From Gemmatimonadaceae bacterium (GTDB lineage Bacteria; Latescibacterota; UBA2968; UBA8231), in the NCBI GenBank assembly GCA_026706075.1, contig JAPOZM010000103.1, positions 1-64,000 on the forward strand: a stretch of DNA of 64,000 nt. Reading direction: 5' to 3'. How positions within the stretch are numbered: position 1 is the first letter of the stretch; each line of letters begins with the position of its first letter. Below the pieces are notes generated by a model that worked only from the letters and a program-made list of their open reading frames with translations, was not told the DNA's origin and ran no database searches. The position numbers and the translations under genes were made by a program. Positions 8,392 to 17,583 of the stretch are shown here, one piece after another.

Positions 8392-9449
8392 GCAGGACCT
8401 ACCGGGCCGTCCTGGCGGGACTGACCGGCATCGGGGCCGGCCGGCCCCGCGAGAGTTCCGGCTCCTCCGTGTACCGGCCCATGCCCGGGTCTCACGCCGG
8501 CGCCTACCACGCCCACCCGCAGACCGATCTCGTGGCCGTCTGCGACCTCCGGCAGGAGGCCCTCGACGGGTTCCTGTCCGACTGGGGCGACGTCTGGCCC
8601 GAGGTGCGCGCCTACACCGACTTCGCCGAGATGATCGCCCGGGAGGAGGCCGATCTCGTCAGCATCGCCACCTCCGACCACGCCCACGCCGACCTGTGCG
8701 TGCAGGCCGCCGAGGCCGGCGCCCGGGCGATCCTGTGCGAGAAGCCGATCGCCACCACCCTCGCCGACGCCGACCGCATGATCGCCGCGTGCGAGGCCCG
8801 CGACGTGCCCCTGTCGGTGGAGCACACGAGGCGGTGGGACCCCCGCCATCTCGCCGCCCGGCGCATCCTGCGCAGCGGCGATCTGGGCCCGGTGCGCACC
8901 ATCTCGGCGGAGCTGTTCAGCCGCCGCGCCATGCTCTTCCGCAACGGCACCCACCTGATCGACCTGATCCCCTTCTTCGCCGGGAAGGACGTTCAGTGGC
9001 TGGTGGCCGATCTCGAGGATGGCTTCGACGACTACACCGAGTATTCCGGCGACGGCGGCCGCGACCCGGACCTGGAGCCCTGCGTCTCGGCCTACCTGCG
9101 GTGCGCCGACGACGTGCGCGTCTTCGTCAACATCTACAAGGCGGAGTTCCCGGGATCGCAGGTGACGATCACCTGCGAGAAGGGCCGCATCGAGGTGAGC
9201 GACCGCGGCGGCCGGGTGATCCGCGGCGGCTCCCACTTCGACTGGACGGATTCCGAGATCCAGGTGGGCAGTTTCCTCTACGAACGCCAGCTGGCGGCGG
9301 TCCACGAGCTGATCGAGAAGATCGAGAACCCCGAGATCGAGCTCGTCTCCAGCGGCCGCGAGGCCCGCAAGACCCTGGAGATCATCCTGGCCATGCTCGC
9401 CAGCCACACCTCCGGCAACCGGCGGGTGGACCTGCCCCTGGCCTCCTGA
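8388..9449 (+). CDS. Gfo/Idh/MocA-family oxidoreductase
   Basis: Predicted NAD(P)-dependent dehydrogenase of 353 aa. It has a Rossmann domain with LVAVCDLRQEAL and DLVSIATSDHAHADL, the canonical catalytic-loop motif CEKPIATT, and a C-terminal domain containing FRNGTHLIDLIPFF, where the conserved His of the family lies. A region near residues 205-225 is Asp/Gly-rich (DDYTEYSGDGGRD). The start is taken as TTG 8388, overlapping the previous stop as TTGA; the N-terminus is therefore uncertain by a few residues. Downstream is a perfect GC hairpin. Substrate not deducible. Confidence 0.85.
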   Translation: MSRTYRAVLAGLTGIGAGRPRESSGSSVYRPMPGSHAGAYHAHPQTDLVAVCDLRQEALDGFLSDWGDVWPEVRAYTDFAEMIAREEADLVSIATSDHAHADLCVQAAEAGARAILCEKPIATTLADADRMIAACEARDVPLSVEHTRRWDPRHLAARRILRSGDLGPVRTISAELFSRRAMLFRNGTHLIDLIPFFAGKDVQWLVADLEDGFDDYTEYSGDGGRDPDLEPCVSAYLRCADDVRVFVNIYKAEFPGSQVTITCEKGRIEVSDRGGRVIRGGSHFDWTDSEIQVGSFLYERQLAAVHELIEKIENPEIELVSSGREARKTLEIILAMLASHTSGNRRVDLPLAS

Positions 9450-9452
9450 TCC

Positions 9453-9473
9453 GGGGCGCCCCTGCGGCGCCCC
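9453..9473. terminator. GC hairpin between convergent genes
   Basis: Perfect 8-bp inverted repeat GGGGCGCC / GGCGCCCC with a 5-nt loop, centred in the 36-bp gap between two converging genes. No T-tract follows on either strand, so it may be a weak or factor-assisted bidirectional terminator. Confidence 0.4.
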
Positions 9474-9485
9474 CCCTCATACCCT

Positions 9486-10631
9486 TCAGGTAGTGGAGAC
9501 GTCGACGGGCACGCTGTGCCAGCCCGTTCGGCCGTCGTAGAGATCCGGTCCCTCGTCCTTGCGCGGCTGGGCCTCGCCGGCCGAATCGGTGGCCCGCGCC
9601 AGGATCTCGTAGCGGCCGCTGGCCGGCAGGCTCCAGGGGTGGGACCAGGTGCACCACACGTTCGGCTCGCTGCGCGAGGTGAGTGTCGCCTCCTCCCAGG
9701 TGGCGCCGCCGTCGGTGCTGACCTCCACGAGCTCCACGGTGCGCTCGCCAGCCATGGCGATGCCGTGGACGACGTACTCCCTGCCCACCTCCCCCCTCAG
9801 GGTCTGATAGACGTAGGTGACGCCGCCGTTGGCCGGGTCCTTCTCGTCGTCCCAGAGGGAGACGGGGGCGTCGACCCTCGAGTTCACCGTGGCCACGGCC
9901 GCGTCCGACCACTTGAAGGATTTGTTCTCCGGGCGCCTCTCCCAGTAGCCGAGGTACTCGTCGTCGATCAGCTCGATGCGGGTGATCCACTTGGGCATCT
10001 TCTGGCCGTAGTGTCCGGGATTGATCAGCCGCACCGGGTAGCCGTGCTTCGACGGCAGGGTCTCGCCGTTCATCTCCCAGGCGAGGAGCACCTCCTCGCG
10101 GAGGGCCCGCTCGAGGGGTATGGAGGTGGTGTACCCGTCGACGCTGGTGAACTTGACCCGGATCGCCTCCTGGCGGACCCCGACCTGATCGAGGAGGTTG
10201 CGGAATGGCGTGCCCCCCCACTCGGCGTTGCCCACCAGCGGCCCCCCGATCCAGTTGCCGATGCACTGCATGGTCATCACCTGCCGCTGCAGGGGCATGG
10301 CGGTGATCGCCTCGTAGCGCAGTCCCTGCTCGGGGCGGTCCACCAGTCCGTCGACGGCGAGGGACCACTGCCCGGCCCGGATCTCCGGATCGTAGTTCTG
10401 ACCCTTGATCGACTGCAGGTAGAACCGGTCGTTGGAGATGATCGGCGCCGCCGGCAACTCCGCGGGCCCTCCCTCCTCCGGCACCTCCACCGGCATCGGC
10501 ACGGGTGCGGTCGGGGTCTCGAGGAAGGTCACCTTTGAGCGGTCGCACCCGAGAGTGGGCACCACTGCCGTGACCGCCGCCAGCCCGCTGGCGCGCAGGA
10601 ACCTCCGCCTCGTCAGCCTTGGATCCACCAT
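9486..10631 (-). CDS. Molybdopterin oxidoreductase, sulfite-oxidase family, Tat-exported
   Basis: Predicted periplasmic molybdenum enzyme of 381 aa. The N-terminus carries a twin-arginine signal (LTRRRFLRASG) followed by a hydrophobic stretch ending VVPTLGC; the Cys could mark a Tat lipoprotein, though the -3 residue deviates. The core has the Mo-cofactor Cys region MQCIGNWIGGPLVGNAEWGG, the loop LPSKHGYPVRLINPGHYGQK, and a C-terminal Ig-like dimerisation domain (VELVEVSTDGGATWEEA) as in sulfite oxidase relatives. An AAGGAGGAGG precedes ATG 10631. No heme or cytochrome partner is adjacent. Substrate (sulfite or another oxyanion) is not certain. Confidence 0.87.
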   Translation of the reverse strand: MVDPRLTRRRFLRASGLAAVTAVVPTLGCDRSKVTFLETPTAPVPMPVEVPEEGGPAELPAAPIISNDRFYLQSIKGQNYDPEIRAGQWSLAVDGLVDRPEQGLRYEAITAMPLQRQVMTMQCIGNWIGGPLVGNAEWGGTPFRNLLDQVGVRQEAIRVKFTSVDGYTTSIPLERALREEVLLAWEMNGETLPSKHGYPVRLINPGHYGQKMPKWITRIELIDDEYLGYWERRPENKSFKWSDAAVATVNSRVDAPVSLWDDEKDPANGGVTYVYQTLRGEVGREYVVHGIAMAGERTVELVEVSTDGGATWEEATLTSRSEPNVWCTWSHPWSLPASGRYEILARATDSAGEAQPRKDEGPDLYDGRTGWHSVPVDVSTT

Positions 10632-10683
10632 CCCACCTCCTCCTTTCCGCGGGCCGGACGGCCCGTCCCTTTCCCGGGCGCCC

Positions 10684-11520
10684 TCAGCCGCCGACGGACA
10701 GGCCGAGCCCCCAGGAGGCTCCGGCGCCGATGTTCTCGCCGCCGACGGTGCGCTCGTGGAGCAGGTCGAGCCACAGGCCCTCGATGACGCGCACTGCAAC
10801 ATTGCCGCCGACCTTGGTGAAGTCGCCTTCGGAGACCTGGGTGGAGGCCCCGACGACGCCGAGATCCTCCCCGGCCCCCGAGGTCCGGGTGTCCGTGCCC
10901 CCCGCCAGGAGCTTGACGAACAGCCAGGGACGGGGCGTGGCCCCGATCTCCCCGCTCCAGGAGAGCTGGTTGGAGAACGGTCCCCGCCGCAGTCGGTAGC
11001 CGGCCTCGAGCCCGACGTAGGCCGGCAGCGGGTACAGGGAGCGCGCCAGCAGGAGCCGGGCCTCGGCGTCGAAGTCGCCCGTACCCACGGGCGGGTCTCC
11101 GCCCTCCTCGTAGCCGACGGGAGCCTTCACTCCCACCATGGGCGACACGACCACGGGATGGTCGAGGCTCTGGTACTTCAGCCACACCTCCAGGTCTCCC
11201 GTGGCCGTCCGCTCCCGCCGCACCAGGCGGTTCTCGCTGGTGAGCCGGCCGGCGCCGAACTGCGAGACCACGGTAAGCCGGGGCCGCAGTCCGTACTCGA
11301 TGTAGAGGAAGGACTGGACGCTGTCGAAGCGCTCCCCGTCCATGCCCATCGTCGCGCGCCGGCCCATGTCGTTGTAGACCTCCTCGGCGCCGTAGCGAAT
11401 CCCCGAGGCCTTGGCGTAGTAGCCGCCGGCCGGCTGGGCCCAGGCGCCGGCGGCGGCCGGAGCCGGCGGCGCGGCGGCCCAGAGGGCCCACACGGTGGCC
11501 GCGGCGAGTGTCGCTCTCAT
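10684..11520 (-). CDS. Outer-membrane beta-barrel protein
   Basis: A 278-aa protein with a signal peptide (hydrophobic AAATVWALWAAAPPAPAAAGAWAQ) and then alternating amphipathic strands ending in aromatic or aliphatic residues, for example FLYIEYGLRPRLTVVSQFG and LLLARSLYPLPAYVGLEAGY. The end, GASWGLGLSVGG, is not a classic terminal Phe signature. It resembles uncharacterised barrel proteins of the phenol-degradation MetA-like type, but no transported substrate can be named. Its ATG overlaps the upstream glycosyltransferase stop (ATGA). A 6-bp stem hairpin (10650-10665) lies between it and the Tat enzyme. Confidence 0.7.
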   Translation of the reverse strand: MRATLAAATVWALWAAAPPAPAAAGAWAQPAGGYYAKASGIRYGAEEVYNDMGRRATMGMDGERFDSVQSFLYIEYGLRPRLTVVSQFGAGRLTSENRLVRRERTATGDLEVWLKYQSLDHPVVVSPMVGVKAPVGYEEGGDPPVGTGDFDAEARLLLARSLYPLPAYVGLEAGYRLRRGPFSNQLSWSGEIGATPRPWLFVKLLAGGTDTRTSGAGEDLGVVGASTQVSEGDFTKVGGNVAVRVIEGLWLDLLHERTVGGENIGAGASWGLGLSVGG

Positions 11521-12683
11521 GGGCTTCTTCCTCTCCTTCCGGCGCTGCCGGCGACGGTGTCATACAGGGCCAGCAGCTTCCCGGACTCCCTCTCCCAGTT
11601 GCACTCCGACTCAACCATTTCACGCCCGGCGCGGCCCATGCGTTCCGCCTCCGGCGGGTCGTCGAGCAGCCGCGCGATCGCCCTTGCGTGGTCCCGGGGA
11701 TCGTCAGGGTCGGCGAGAGTACCCCACTCGCCACGCTCCCGCAGGCTCTCGATCGACGGCAGGGCGCTGGCCACCACGGGCAGACCGCACGCAAGATACT
11801 CGAAGAGCTTCGTCGGCGAGAAGGGGGCCAGGGTCGCCGCCGACCGCTGGCCGGGGATCAGCCCGACGCGGTGGCCGCCGATGAAGGCACCGAGCTCGTC
11901 GTACGGCAGCCGCTCGGTGCGGCAGTCCACGTGGTCCGTCAACTCGTACTCCCGCAGCAGGGTCCGGAACTCGGCCTCGGTGGACCGGGTCTGGAAGGGG
12001 CCGAGGGCGCTCAGCCTCACCCGGGGGTGGCTGCGCCGCACCCGGCGCATGATCTCCAGAAGAAACTGCGCCCCGCGTTCGCGGGACAGGGATCCCACGT
12101 GGACCAGGTCGGCTCTCGGCGCCGGCGCCCCCGGGGTCCGGGGGCGGAACCACTCCAGGCGCGGGTAGTTGCCGGCGGCGACGAAGGGGCGCCTCCCGAA
12201 CCGGGCGCCCTGCTCCTCGACGACGCCGACGACCCCGTCCAGGCAGCGCGCCAGTATCCGCTCGCCGCGGTCGACGGCGAGGGACAGGGGCCTGCGCACC
12301 CGGCGGGGAACCCAGGTCCGCGTGTAGGCCGCCGCCGGGAAGTCCTCGTGCACGTCGTAGATCACGCGCCGGCCGAGGGCCTTCAGCACGCATCCCAGGG
12401 GCAGCAGCTCGGGGTCGTGGAGATGGTGGATGTCGGCGCCGAGGCGCAGCGCCGCCGCCAGCAGGCGGCCCTGCAGCGCGGCCCTGCTCCGGGCGCTGGC
12501 CGGAACCGGCAGGGGCAGGATCCCCACGCCCCGGTGCTCCCCCGCCCACGAGGCGGGTCCGGGCCCGACGACGTTCACCTCGTACCCCGCCTCGGCGAGG
12601 CTCACGGCTTCCTTGTAGAAGATGCGCTGATCGAAGGGGTGGTGGACGCTGGTGAGCACACAGACCCGCAGGCGGGAGGTCAT
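11517..12683 (-). CDS. Glycosyltransferase family 4-like (GT-B fold)
   Basis: Cytoplasmic or membrane-associated sugar transferase of 388 aa, probably for a cell-surface polysaccharide. The N-terminal acceptor domain begins RVCVLTSVHHPFDQRIFYKE, with IHHLHDPELLPLG and VIYDVHEDFPA typical of the family. The C-terminal donor domain has DLVHVGSLSRERG and the nucleotide-sugar motif SPTKLFEYLACGLPVVAS. ATG 12683 overlaps the WbqC stop (ATGA). The three genes DegT, WbqC and this one form a tightly coupled set; donor and acceptor are unknown. Confidence 0.88.
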   Translation of the reverse strand: MTSRLRVCVLTSVHHPFDQRIFYKEAVSLAEAGYEVNVVGPGPASWAGEHRGVGILPLPVPASARSRAALQGRLLAAALRLGADIHHLHDPELLPLGCVLKALGRRVIYDVHEDFPAAAYTRTWVPRRVRRPLSLAVDRGERILARCLDGVVGVVEEQGARFGRRPFVAAGNYPRLEWFRPRTPGAPAPRADLVHVGSLSRERGAQFLLEIMRRVRRSHPRVRLSALGPFQTRSTEAEFRTLLREYELTDHVDCRTERLPYDELGAFIGGHRVGLIPGQRSAATLAPFSPTKLFEYLACGLPVVASALPSIESLRERGEWGTLADPDDPRDHARAIARLLDDPPEAERMGRAGREMVESECNWERESGKLLALYDTVAGSAGRRGRSP

Positions 12684-13369
12684 GGATGGAGGATCTCCGC
12701 CGACCGGGGCCCGCAGTTGAGGAGCAGGTCCAGGCCGCACATGCCGGGCTCGAACCCCGGAAAGCACTGCGGATACCGCGGGTGCTCGAACCCCGCGTAG
12801 CGAACCTCCACGCCCGCCTCCCGCAGGATCCTCTCGTCCAGGTACGACCGCGAGCCCCCGTCCCCCGCCAGGTAGATCTCGCAGTCACAGGCAACCGCCA
12901 TGTCGGCGATCCGCCGGGTGCCCTCGGCCGGGGAGCCCAGATGCGAGGAGAGCCGCACCTCGGCGTCGATCTCGAACCGGTCCATCAGGAACCGGAGCAG
13001 GCCCAGGTTCCAGTCCAGCAGCCGCCCGTGGGACTCCCCGTAGATTTCTACCAGGGCCGCCTCATGCTCCTCGAAGTGGGGCGCCCGGCCGTAGTTCCAG
13101 CGCAGGCTCTCCAGGTGCTTGCGCGGCCACGGCTGAGTCTCGTCCACCGCCACGTCGCGGAGCCTCTGCCCCCCCCGGCCGCGGGTGCGCACCGGCACCG
13201 TCAGCCACTGCCAGCCGCCGGCGGTGCGGATGCGGTTGCGGTTGGTGTAGCCGTGCTTGGAGAACTGCACGTCGTCGGCCAGGACGAAGACGTCCGCCTG
13301 GACGGCCTTGGCCAGGACCCCGAGCCAGGGCAGGTAGTTCGGCTGGTGGGCGGCCAGGACCCGGGCCAT
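12680..13369 (-). CDS. WbqC-like protein of surface-glycan synthesis
   Basis: A 229-aa protein matching the WbqC family in length and in its N-terminal signature AAHQPNYLPWLGVLAK, with VFVLADDVQFSKHGYTNRNR following. The mid-region SLRWNYGRAPHF and the C-terminal GFEHPRYPQCFPGFEPGMCGLD loop also fit. WbqC-family genes occur in O-antigen clusters; the reaction is poorly defined. It is coupled to DegT by a TGATG overlap upstream and to the glycosyltransferase by ATGA downstream, supporting a shared role in making an amino-sugar glycan. Confidence 0.85.
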   Translation of the reverse strand: MARVLAAHQPNYLPWLGVLAKAVQADVFVLADDVQFSKHGYTNRNRIRTAGGWQWLTVPVRTRGRGGQRLRDVAVDETQPWPRKHLESLRWNYGRAPHFEEHEAALVEIYGESHGRLLDWNLGLLRFLMDRFEIDAEVRLSSHLGSPAEGTRRIADMAVACDCEIYLAGDGGSRSYLDERILREAGVEVRYAGFEHPRYPQCFPGFEPGMCGLDLLLNCGPRSAEILHP

Positions 13370-14532
13370 CAGCGCTGAGCTCCCGGTCCCAGGGTCTCGC
13401 CGAGAGCCGCCACGACCGAGTCGACCTGGCTGCCGGTGAGTCCGTTGTAGAGGGGCAGGGTGACGGTGCGGCGCAGCACGTCCTCGGCCACCGGACAGTC
13501 GCCCTCGCCGGTGCCGAGCCGGTCCCGGGCGGAGGGCTGCAGGTGGCACGGCGGCCAGTAGAGGCTGCCCACGGGGACCCCGCGGGCGCCCAGGGCGGCT
13601 GCGACCCGCTCCCGGCCCTCGCCCAGGGTGACGGGGTACTTGTACCAGGCGTGCCGGTCTGCCGGGGGCCGGGAGACGGGGAACCTCGCGGCCTCCCGTC
13701 CCAGGGCGTCCAGCCCTGCGTCGTAGCGGCGGGCCAGGGCCTCGCGCTCGGCCAGGGTCTGCTCCAGGCGGGCGAGCTGGCGCAGCCCGAGGGCGGCGCT
13801 CAGCTCGGGAAGCCGGTGGTTGGCCCCCGGCCGCACCAGCAGCCGGTCCGGCCCGATCCCGTGGCAGCGGAAGCTGCGGGCGAACTCCGCCAGGCCGTCG
13901 TCGTCGGTGGTCAGCATCCCCCCCTCGCCGGTGGTCATCACCTTCGTCGGGAAGAACGAGAAGGATCCGGCCGTGCCCAGGCTCCCCGCCGTCCGGCCGC
14001 CGAGCCGGGCGCCGTGGGCGTGGGCCGCGTCCTCGAGCAGGGGCAGGCCCCGCTCGGCGCAGAAGGCGGCGATCTCGGCGACGTCGGGGACGATGAGGCC
14101 GCCCACGTGCACCACCACCACGGCGCGGGTGCGCGGGCCCACGTGGGGGCGGATCTGCTCGAGGCGGCTCGACAGGGAGTCCGGATCGATGTCGGCGAGC
14201 ACCGGCGTGGCGCCGGCGAGAACCGCCGCGTGGACGGTGGCCATGAAGGTGTTGGTCGTCATCACCACCTCGCCGCCGGCCACCTCCCAGAACCGCAAGG
14301 CCACCTCCAAGGGCGCGGTGCCGGAGCTCATCCCCACGGCGTGGCGGACCCCGGCGGCGCGGGCGAAGTCGGCCTCGAAGCGCTCGAGGTAGGGCCCCAT
14401 GGTGAGCACGCCGCTGCGCAGGATCGCCTCGAAGTCGCCCAGGAGGGCGGGCAGGTCCTCCTCGGGCAGGTGGGGGCGCGCCTTCTTCAGGTCCAGGGAT
14501 CTGGCGAGTCCGAAGCTCACTGGGCCGCCCAC
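13369..14532 (-). CDS. DegT/DnrJ/EryC1/StrS aminotransferase (nucleotide-sugar)
   Basis: PLP-dependent sugar aminotransferase of about 387 aa, expected to aminate a keto-sugar nucleotide. The PLP-binding region shows [15 protein letters not shown] (phosphate loop), [11 protein letters not shown] (Asp contacting the pyridine nitrogen) and the Schiff-base Lys in [13 protein letters not shown]. The start is GTG 14532 or GTG 14520 (fifth codon); neither has a strong Shine-Dalgarno. It is first in the minus-strand glycan operon and divergent from ispG. Confidence 0.9.
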   Translation of the reverse strand: MGGPVSFGLARSLDLKKARPHLPEEDLPALLGDFEAILRSGVLTMGPYLERFEADFARAAGVRHAVGMSSGTAPLEVALRFWEVAGGEVVMTTNTFMATVHAAVLAGATPVLADIDPDSLSSRLEQIRPHVGPRTRAVVVVHVGGLIVPDVAEIAAFCAERGLPLLEDAAHAHGARLGGRTAGSLGTAGSFSFFPTKVMTTGEGGMLTTDDDGLAEFARSFRCHGIGPDRLLVRPGANHRLPELSAALGLRQLARLEQTLAEREALARRYDAGLDALGREAARFPVSRPPADRHAWYKYPVTLGEGRERVAAALGARGVPVGSLYWPPCHLQPSARDRLGTGEGDCPVAEDVLRRTVTLPLYNGLTGSQVDSVVAALGETLGPGAQR

Positions 14533-14606
14533 CGGGGCCGCGCTCGTGCGGTCCCATCGCCCTGGAGCAAGGGGATCCGGAGCGCCGGCCTCCGCTCTCT
14601 CATCGC

Positions 14607-14635
14607 TTGTCGTTTCCGGGAGAGGCGGTTATACT
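14607..14635 (+). promoter_or_regulatory. Promoter of ispG, predicted leaderless
   Basis: TTGTCG (14607-14612), a 17-bp spacer and TATACT (14630-14635). Seven nucleotides after the -10 comes GTG 14643, so the transcript should start at or next to the start codon. This also excludes TTG 14607 as the ispG start, because it lies in the -35 box. Confidence 0.62.
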
Positions 14636-14642
14636 CGCCCTC

Positions 14643-15779
14643 GTGAGCCAGCGTCCTCGAAACCCGACCCGCCCGGTGCGCATCGGCGACTTGACCATCG
14701 GCGCCGGGCACCCCGTGGCCGTGCAGAGCATGGCGGCCACGCGCACCCAGGACATCGAGGCCACGCTCCGGCAGGTGCGGCTGCTCGAGGCGGCGGGGGC
14801 GGACGTCATCCGCATCGCCGTGGACAGCCGCAAGGACACGGACGCCCTGGCCGAGATCGCCGGGTCCGCCACCCGGCCCCTCTCCGTCGACCTGCAGGAG
14901 AACTACCGCCTGGCCGAGGTCGTGGCCCCCCACGTGCAGAAGATCCGCTACAACCCGGGTCATCTCTACCATCACGAGCGCCGACGCCCCGAGCACGACA
15001 AGGTTGCGTACCTGGCCGAGGTGGCCGCCGCCAACGACTGCGCCATGCGGGTCGGCGTGAACTGCGGCTCCGTCGATCCCGCCAAGGTCGACCAGTTCCC
15101 CGAGGACGACTCGATCGGCCCCATGCTCGCCTCCGCCCTCGAGCACTGCGAGATGCTCGACTCCATCGGCTTCGAGCGCTACTGCGTCTCCCTCAAGGAC
15201 TCCGACCCCAACAAGGTGATCGACGCCAACCGCCGCTTCGCCCAGCAGCGCCCCGACGTCCCCCTCCATCTCGGCGTCACCGAGGCCGGCATGCCCCCCG
15301 ACGGCGTCATCAAGACCCGCATCGCCTTCGAGCAGCTCCTCTCCGACGGCATCGGCGACACCATCCGCGTCTCCCTCACCCTGCCCTTCGACGACAAGGG
15401 CGAGGAGATCGCCACCGGCCGCGGCATCCTCGAGGACATTGAGGCCGGCCGCTTCCGGTCGGTGCCCCGGTACCGGCCCGAGGGGATGAACATCATCTCC
15501 TGCCCCTCGTGCTCGCGCGTCGAGAACGAGGCCTTCATCGAGCTGGCCCAGAAGGTCCGGGAGGTCACCGAGTACGCGAAGATGCACTCCATCACCATCG
15601 CCGTCATGGGGTGCCGCGTGAACGGCCCGGGCGAGACCGACGACGCCGACCTCGGCCTGTGGTGCGCGCCGACCTTCGTCAACCTGAAGCGCGGACCCGA
15701 GCTGGTGGGCCGCTTCGGCTACGACGAGGTCCTCGACCGGCTCCGGGAGCAGGTCGACGACGTGATCACGTCGCGCTGA
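14643..15779 (+). CDS. ispG: 4-hydroxy-3-methylbut-2-enyl diphosphate synthase (flavodoxin)
   Basis: Penultimate MEP-pathway enzyme: reductively converts methylerythritol cyclodiphosphate to HMBPP with a 4Fe-4S cluster. From GTG 14643 it has 378 aa, the normal size of the short bacterial form. It shows the TIM-barrel start [20 protein letters not shown], and the cluster ligands in CPSCSRVEN and [11 protein letters not shown] (three Cys plus the conserved Glu). GTG 14643 aligns with the usual IspG N-terminus (basic residues, then VRIGD). The end overlaps the DapA-family gene tail-to-tail by 14 bp. Confidence 0.96.
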   Translation: MSQRPRNPTRPVRIGDLTIGAGHPVAVQSMAATRTQDIEATLRQVRLLEAAGADVIRIAVDSRKDTDALAEIAGSATRPLSVDLQENYRLAEVVAPHVQKIRYNPGHLYHHERRRPEHDKVAYLAEVAAANDCAMRVGVNCGSVDPAKVDQFPEDDSIGPMLASALEHCEMLDSIGFERYCVSLKDSDPNKVIDANRRFAQQRPDVPLHLGVTEAGMPPDGVIKTRIAFEQLLSDGIGDTIRVSLTLPFDDKGEEIATGRGILEDIEAGRFRSVPRYRPEGMNIISCPSCSRVENEAFIELAQKVREVTEYAKMHSITIAVMGCRVNGPGETDDADLGLWCAPTFVNLKRGPELVGRFGYDEVLDRLREQVDDVITSR

Positions 15780-16698
15780 AGCCGTCCCAAAACACCTCCT
15801 CCGCCCACTTCAACAACTCCGCCCGCAGGGCCCGCCAGCCGTCGTCGTCGAGATCGACCCGCGGCGGCCGCACCCGGCCTCCGCACAGGCCCGCGGCGTC
15901 GAGGCCGGCCTTGATCAGGGCCTCCCCGTAGCGGTTCCTCAGCCTCTCCAGGGGCGCCAGCCGGCGCTGAATCTCGATCATCCCCTCCCAGTCCCCCTGT
16001 AGTGCCAGGCGCTCCAGCTCCAGCTCCGGGTGGGGCATGAAGTTGATGAAGCCGGCGGTGAACCCCTCGATGCCGGCCTGGTATCGCAGGTGGAGGACGC
16101 CGGGGTCGTGGCGCTTGTTGCCGATCCAGACGAAGCGGTCGCCGAGGCGCTGGATCGCCCGGAAGAGGGGATGGTCGTCGACGCACGGGTCCTTGACGCC
16201 GATCACGGCGTCGATGCGGGCGAGGCGCTCGAAGAACTCGACGCTCCAGCCCTGGGTGTTGTAGGGGAACAGCCACAGACCGGGGACGCGCTCGGAGATC
16301 AGCCGCAGGTGGTCGAGGACGCCGGCCGGGTCGTCGGGTGCGCGGTTGCGCTCGAATGGCGGCATGGCCAGGCAGACGCGGGCCCCCGCCGCCTGGAAAC
16401 GGCGGGCGAGCTCCACGGCGGCGGCGCAGTTGCCGGGCAGGGTGGGTGTCACCAGGGCGGCGCCGCCGACGGTCTCCAGGGCGACCTCGCCCAGTCGCCC
16501 CAGCTCCTCGGCGCTCAGGGCGTCGATCTCGCCCGTGCCGCCGCCGACGTTGATCACGCGCACGCCGGAGTCGACGAGGAACCGCAGGTTGCCGGCGAAG
16601 CCCTCCCAGTCGACGCTCAGCAGGTCGCCGGCGCGGAAGGGCGTGACCGCGTAGGCGTGCACATCCATCAACTGCTGGCGCAAGTCCTGCGTCACCAT
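15766..16698 (-). CDS. DapA-family aldolase/dehydratase
   Basis: Class I aldolase-type TIM barrel of 310 aa in the dihydrodipicolinate synthase / N-acetylneuraminate lyase family. Visible motifs are [11 protein letters not shown], the substrate-binding loop [15 protein letters not shown], the Tyr region FPYNTQGW and the Schiff-base Lys in DAVIGVKDP. The GTGE loop and context favour a sugar-acid enzyme, such as a keto-deoxy sugar-acid aldolase or dehydratase, over lysine synthesis (inference). It is divergent from the creatininase/aldolase/kinase/dehydratase operon across 147 bp and probably belongs to the same metabolism. Confidence 0.85.
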   Translation of the reverse strand: MVTQDLRQQLMDVHAYAVTPFRAGDLLSVDWEGFAGNLRFLVDSGVRVINVGGGTGEIDALSAEELGRLGEVALETVGGAALVTPTLPGNCAAAVELARRFQAAGARVCLAMPPFERNRAPDDPAGVLDHLRLISERVPGLWLFPYNTQGWSVEFFERLARIDAVIGVKDPCVDDHPLFRAIQRLGDRFVWIGNKRHDPGVLHLRYQAGIEGFTAGFINFMPHPELELERLALQGDWEGMIEIQRRLAPLERLRNRYGEALIKAGLDAAGLCGGRVRPPRVDLDDDGWRALRAELLKWAEEVFWDGFSAT

Positions 16699-16789
16699 CC
16701 ACTCCTTCTCGGTACCGATGTGCGTGGGAACCGCCGCCCCGAGGGCCCGCGGAATCCGGCCGGCCGTCGCTTCGGGCGAGGGTTTTTCG

Positions 16790-16795
16790 CATAAT
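16790..16795 (+). promoter_or_regulatory. Possible -10 box for the 16846 operon
   Basis: CATAAT, 50 bp before the creatininase ATG, on the same A/T island as the leftward -10. No good -35 is visible at 16-18 bp, so activation by a regulator may be needed. Confidence 0.25.
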
Positions 16796-16819
16796 AGGCG
16801 GCCCTCTCAGAACGGTCAA
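16791..16819 (-). promoter_or_regulatory. Promoter for the DapA-family gene
   Basis: Minus strand: TTGACC (16819-16814), a 17-bp spacer and TATTAT (16796-16791), the latter matching consensus at 5 of 6 positions. The leader to ATG 16698 would be about 85 nt. Confidence 0.5.
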
Positions 16820-16831
16820 CGAGGTCAACGA
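16814..16831 (+). repeat. Tandem 9-bp direct repeat in divergent regulatory gap
   Basis: GGTCAACGA occurs twice head-to-tail. One copy contains the leftward -35 box, and the pair ends 14 bp before the rightward start codon. It is placed where a regulator could act on both operons; this is inference. Confidence 0.5.
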
Positions 16832-16845
16832 AAGGCGGACAGGAG

Positions 16846-17583
16846 ATGATCACGGGAGAAGTGAGACAGTGGAAACTGACCCGCAAGCAGATCCGGGAGC
16901 GTCTGGCGGCGGGTCAGATCAAGGGCGCCATCCTGCCCACGGGCAGCACCGAGCAGCACAACGAGCACCTCGAGATCGAGCACGACACGGCCAGCGCCGT
17001 CCACGTCGCCTGCCAGGCGGCCCTCGGCCTGTACCCGAAGGTCGTGGTGGCCACGCCGATCCCGGTGGGCATCTCCGAGCACTGGATGGAGTGGCCCGGC
17101 ACCCTGAGCCTGCGGCCCGAGACCTTCTTCGCCGTCGCCTACGACACCTGCGAGAGCCTCGCCCGCCACGGCGTGGAGCACGTGCTGATCTGCAACGGCC
17201 ACGCCGGCAACGGGCCGCTGCGGGACCAGGTCGCCGGCTTCAGCGACAAGCTCGGCATCGACGTGCAGTTCCACTCCTACTGGGAGGCCTATTCCCGGGA
17301 GTTCGTGGAGGAGCACATGGAGTCCGGCGACTGCCCGGCCCACGCCGCCGAGTTCGAGACCTCCTTCGCCCTGGCCGCCTTCCCCGGCAACGTCCACTGG
17401 GAGGGCGTCGACTACGACGCCGAGAGCTTCGACATCCAGCGCGAGGGCTACCGCGACCGCGACGCGCCCTACCACTACGCCGCCCGCGACTTCGCCACCC
17501 CCCGCAAGGGCCGGGTCATGATCGACGCCGCCGTCGAGTGGGTGGCCGGACGGATGACGGAGATGATGGAGGGCTCGAGATGA
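16846..17583 (+). CDS. Creatininase-family metal-dependent amidohydrolase (copy 1)
   Basis: Predicted cytoplasmic metallohydrolase of 245 aa. Family motifs are PTGSTEQHNEHLEIEHDT (metal ligands; the usual sequence is QHGPHLP, so this is a variant subfamily), VGISEHWMEWPGTLS, CNGHAGN and HAAEFETS. Creatininase relatives open cyclic amides or hydrolyse formamides and short peptides. ATG 16846 follows AGGAG. The stop overlaps the aldolase ATG (ATGA). Its place at the head of a sugar-acid operon suggests it releases the substrate from an amide, lactam or lactone (inference). A paralogue with the same variant motif lies at 24950-25720. Confidence 0.85.
   Translation: MITGEVRQWKLTRKQIRERLAAGQIKGAILPTGSTEQHNEHLEIEHDTASAVHVACQAALGLYPKVVVATPIPVGISEHWMEWPGTLSLRPETFFAVAYDTCESLARHGVEHVLICNGHAGNGPLRDQVAGFSDKLGIDVQFHSYWEAYSREFVEEHMESGDCPAHAAEFETSFALAAFPGNVHWEGVDYDAESFDIQREGYRDRDAPYHYAARDFATPRKGRVMIDAAVEWVAGRMTEMMEGSR

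Noticed and set aside
13369..14532. DegT, WbqC and glycosyltransferase set as recently transferred DNA
   Set aside because: Base composition and codon style look like the neighbours, and no tRNA or mobile-element border is present.
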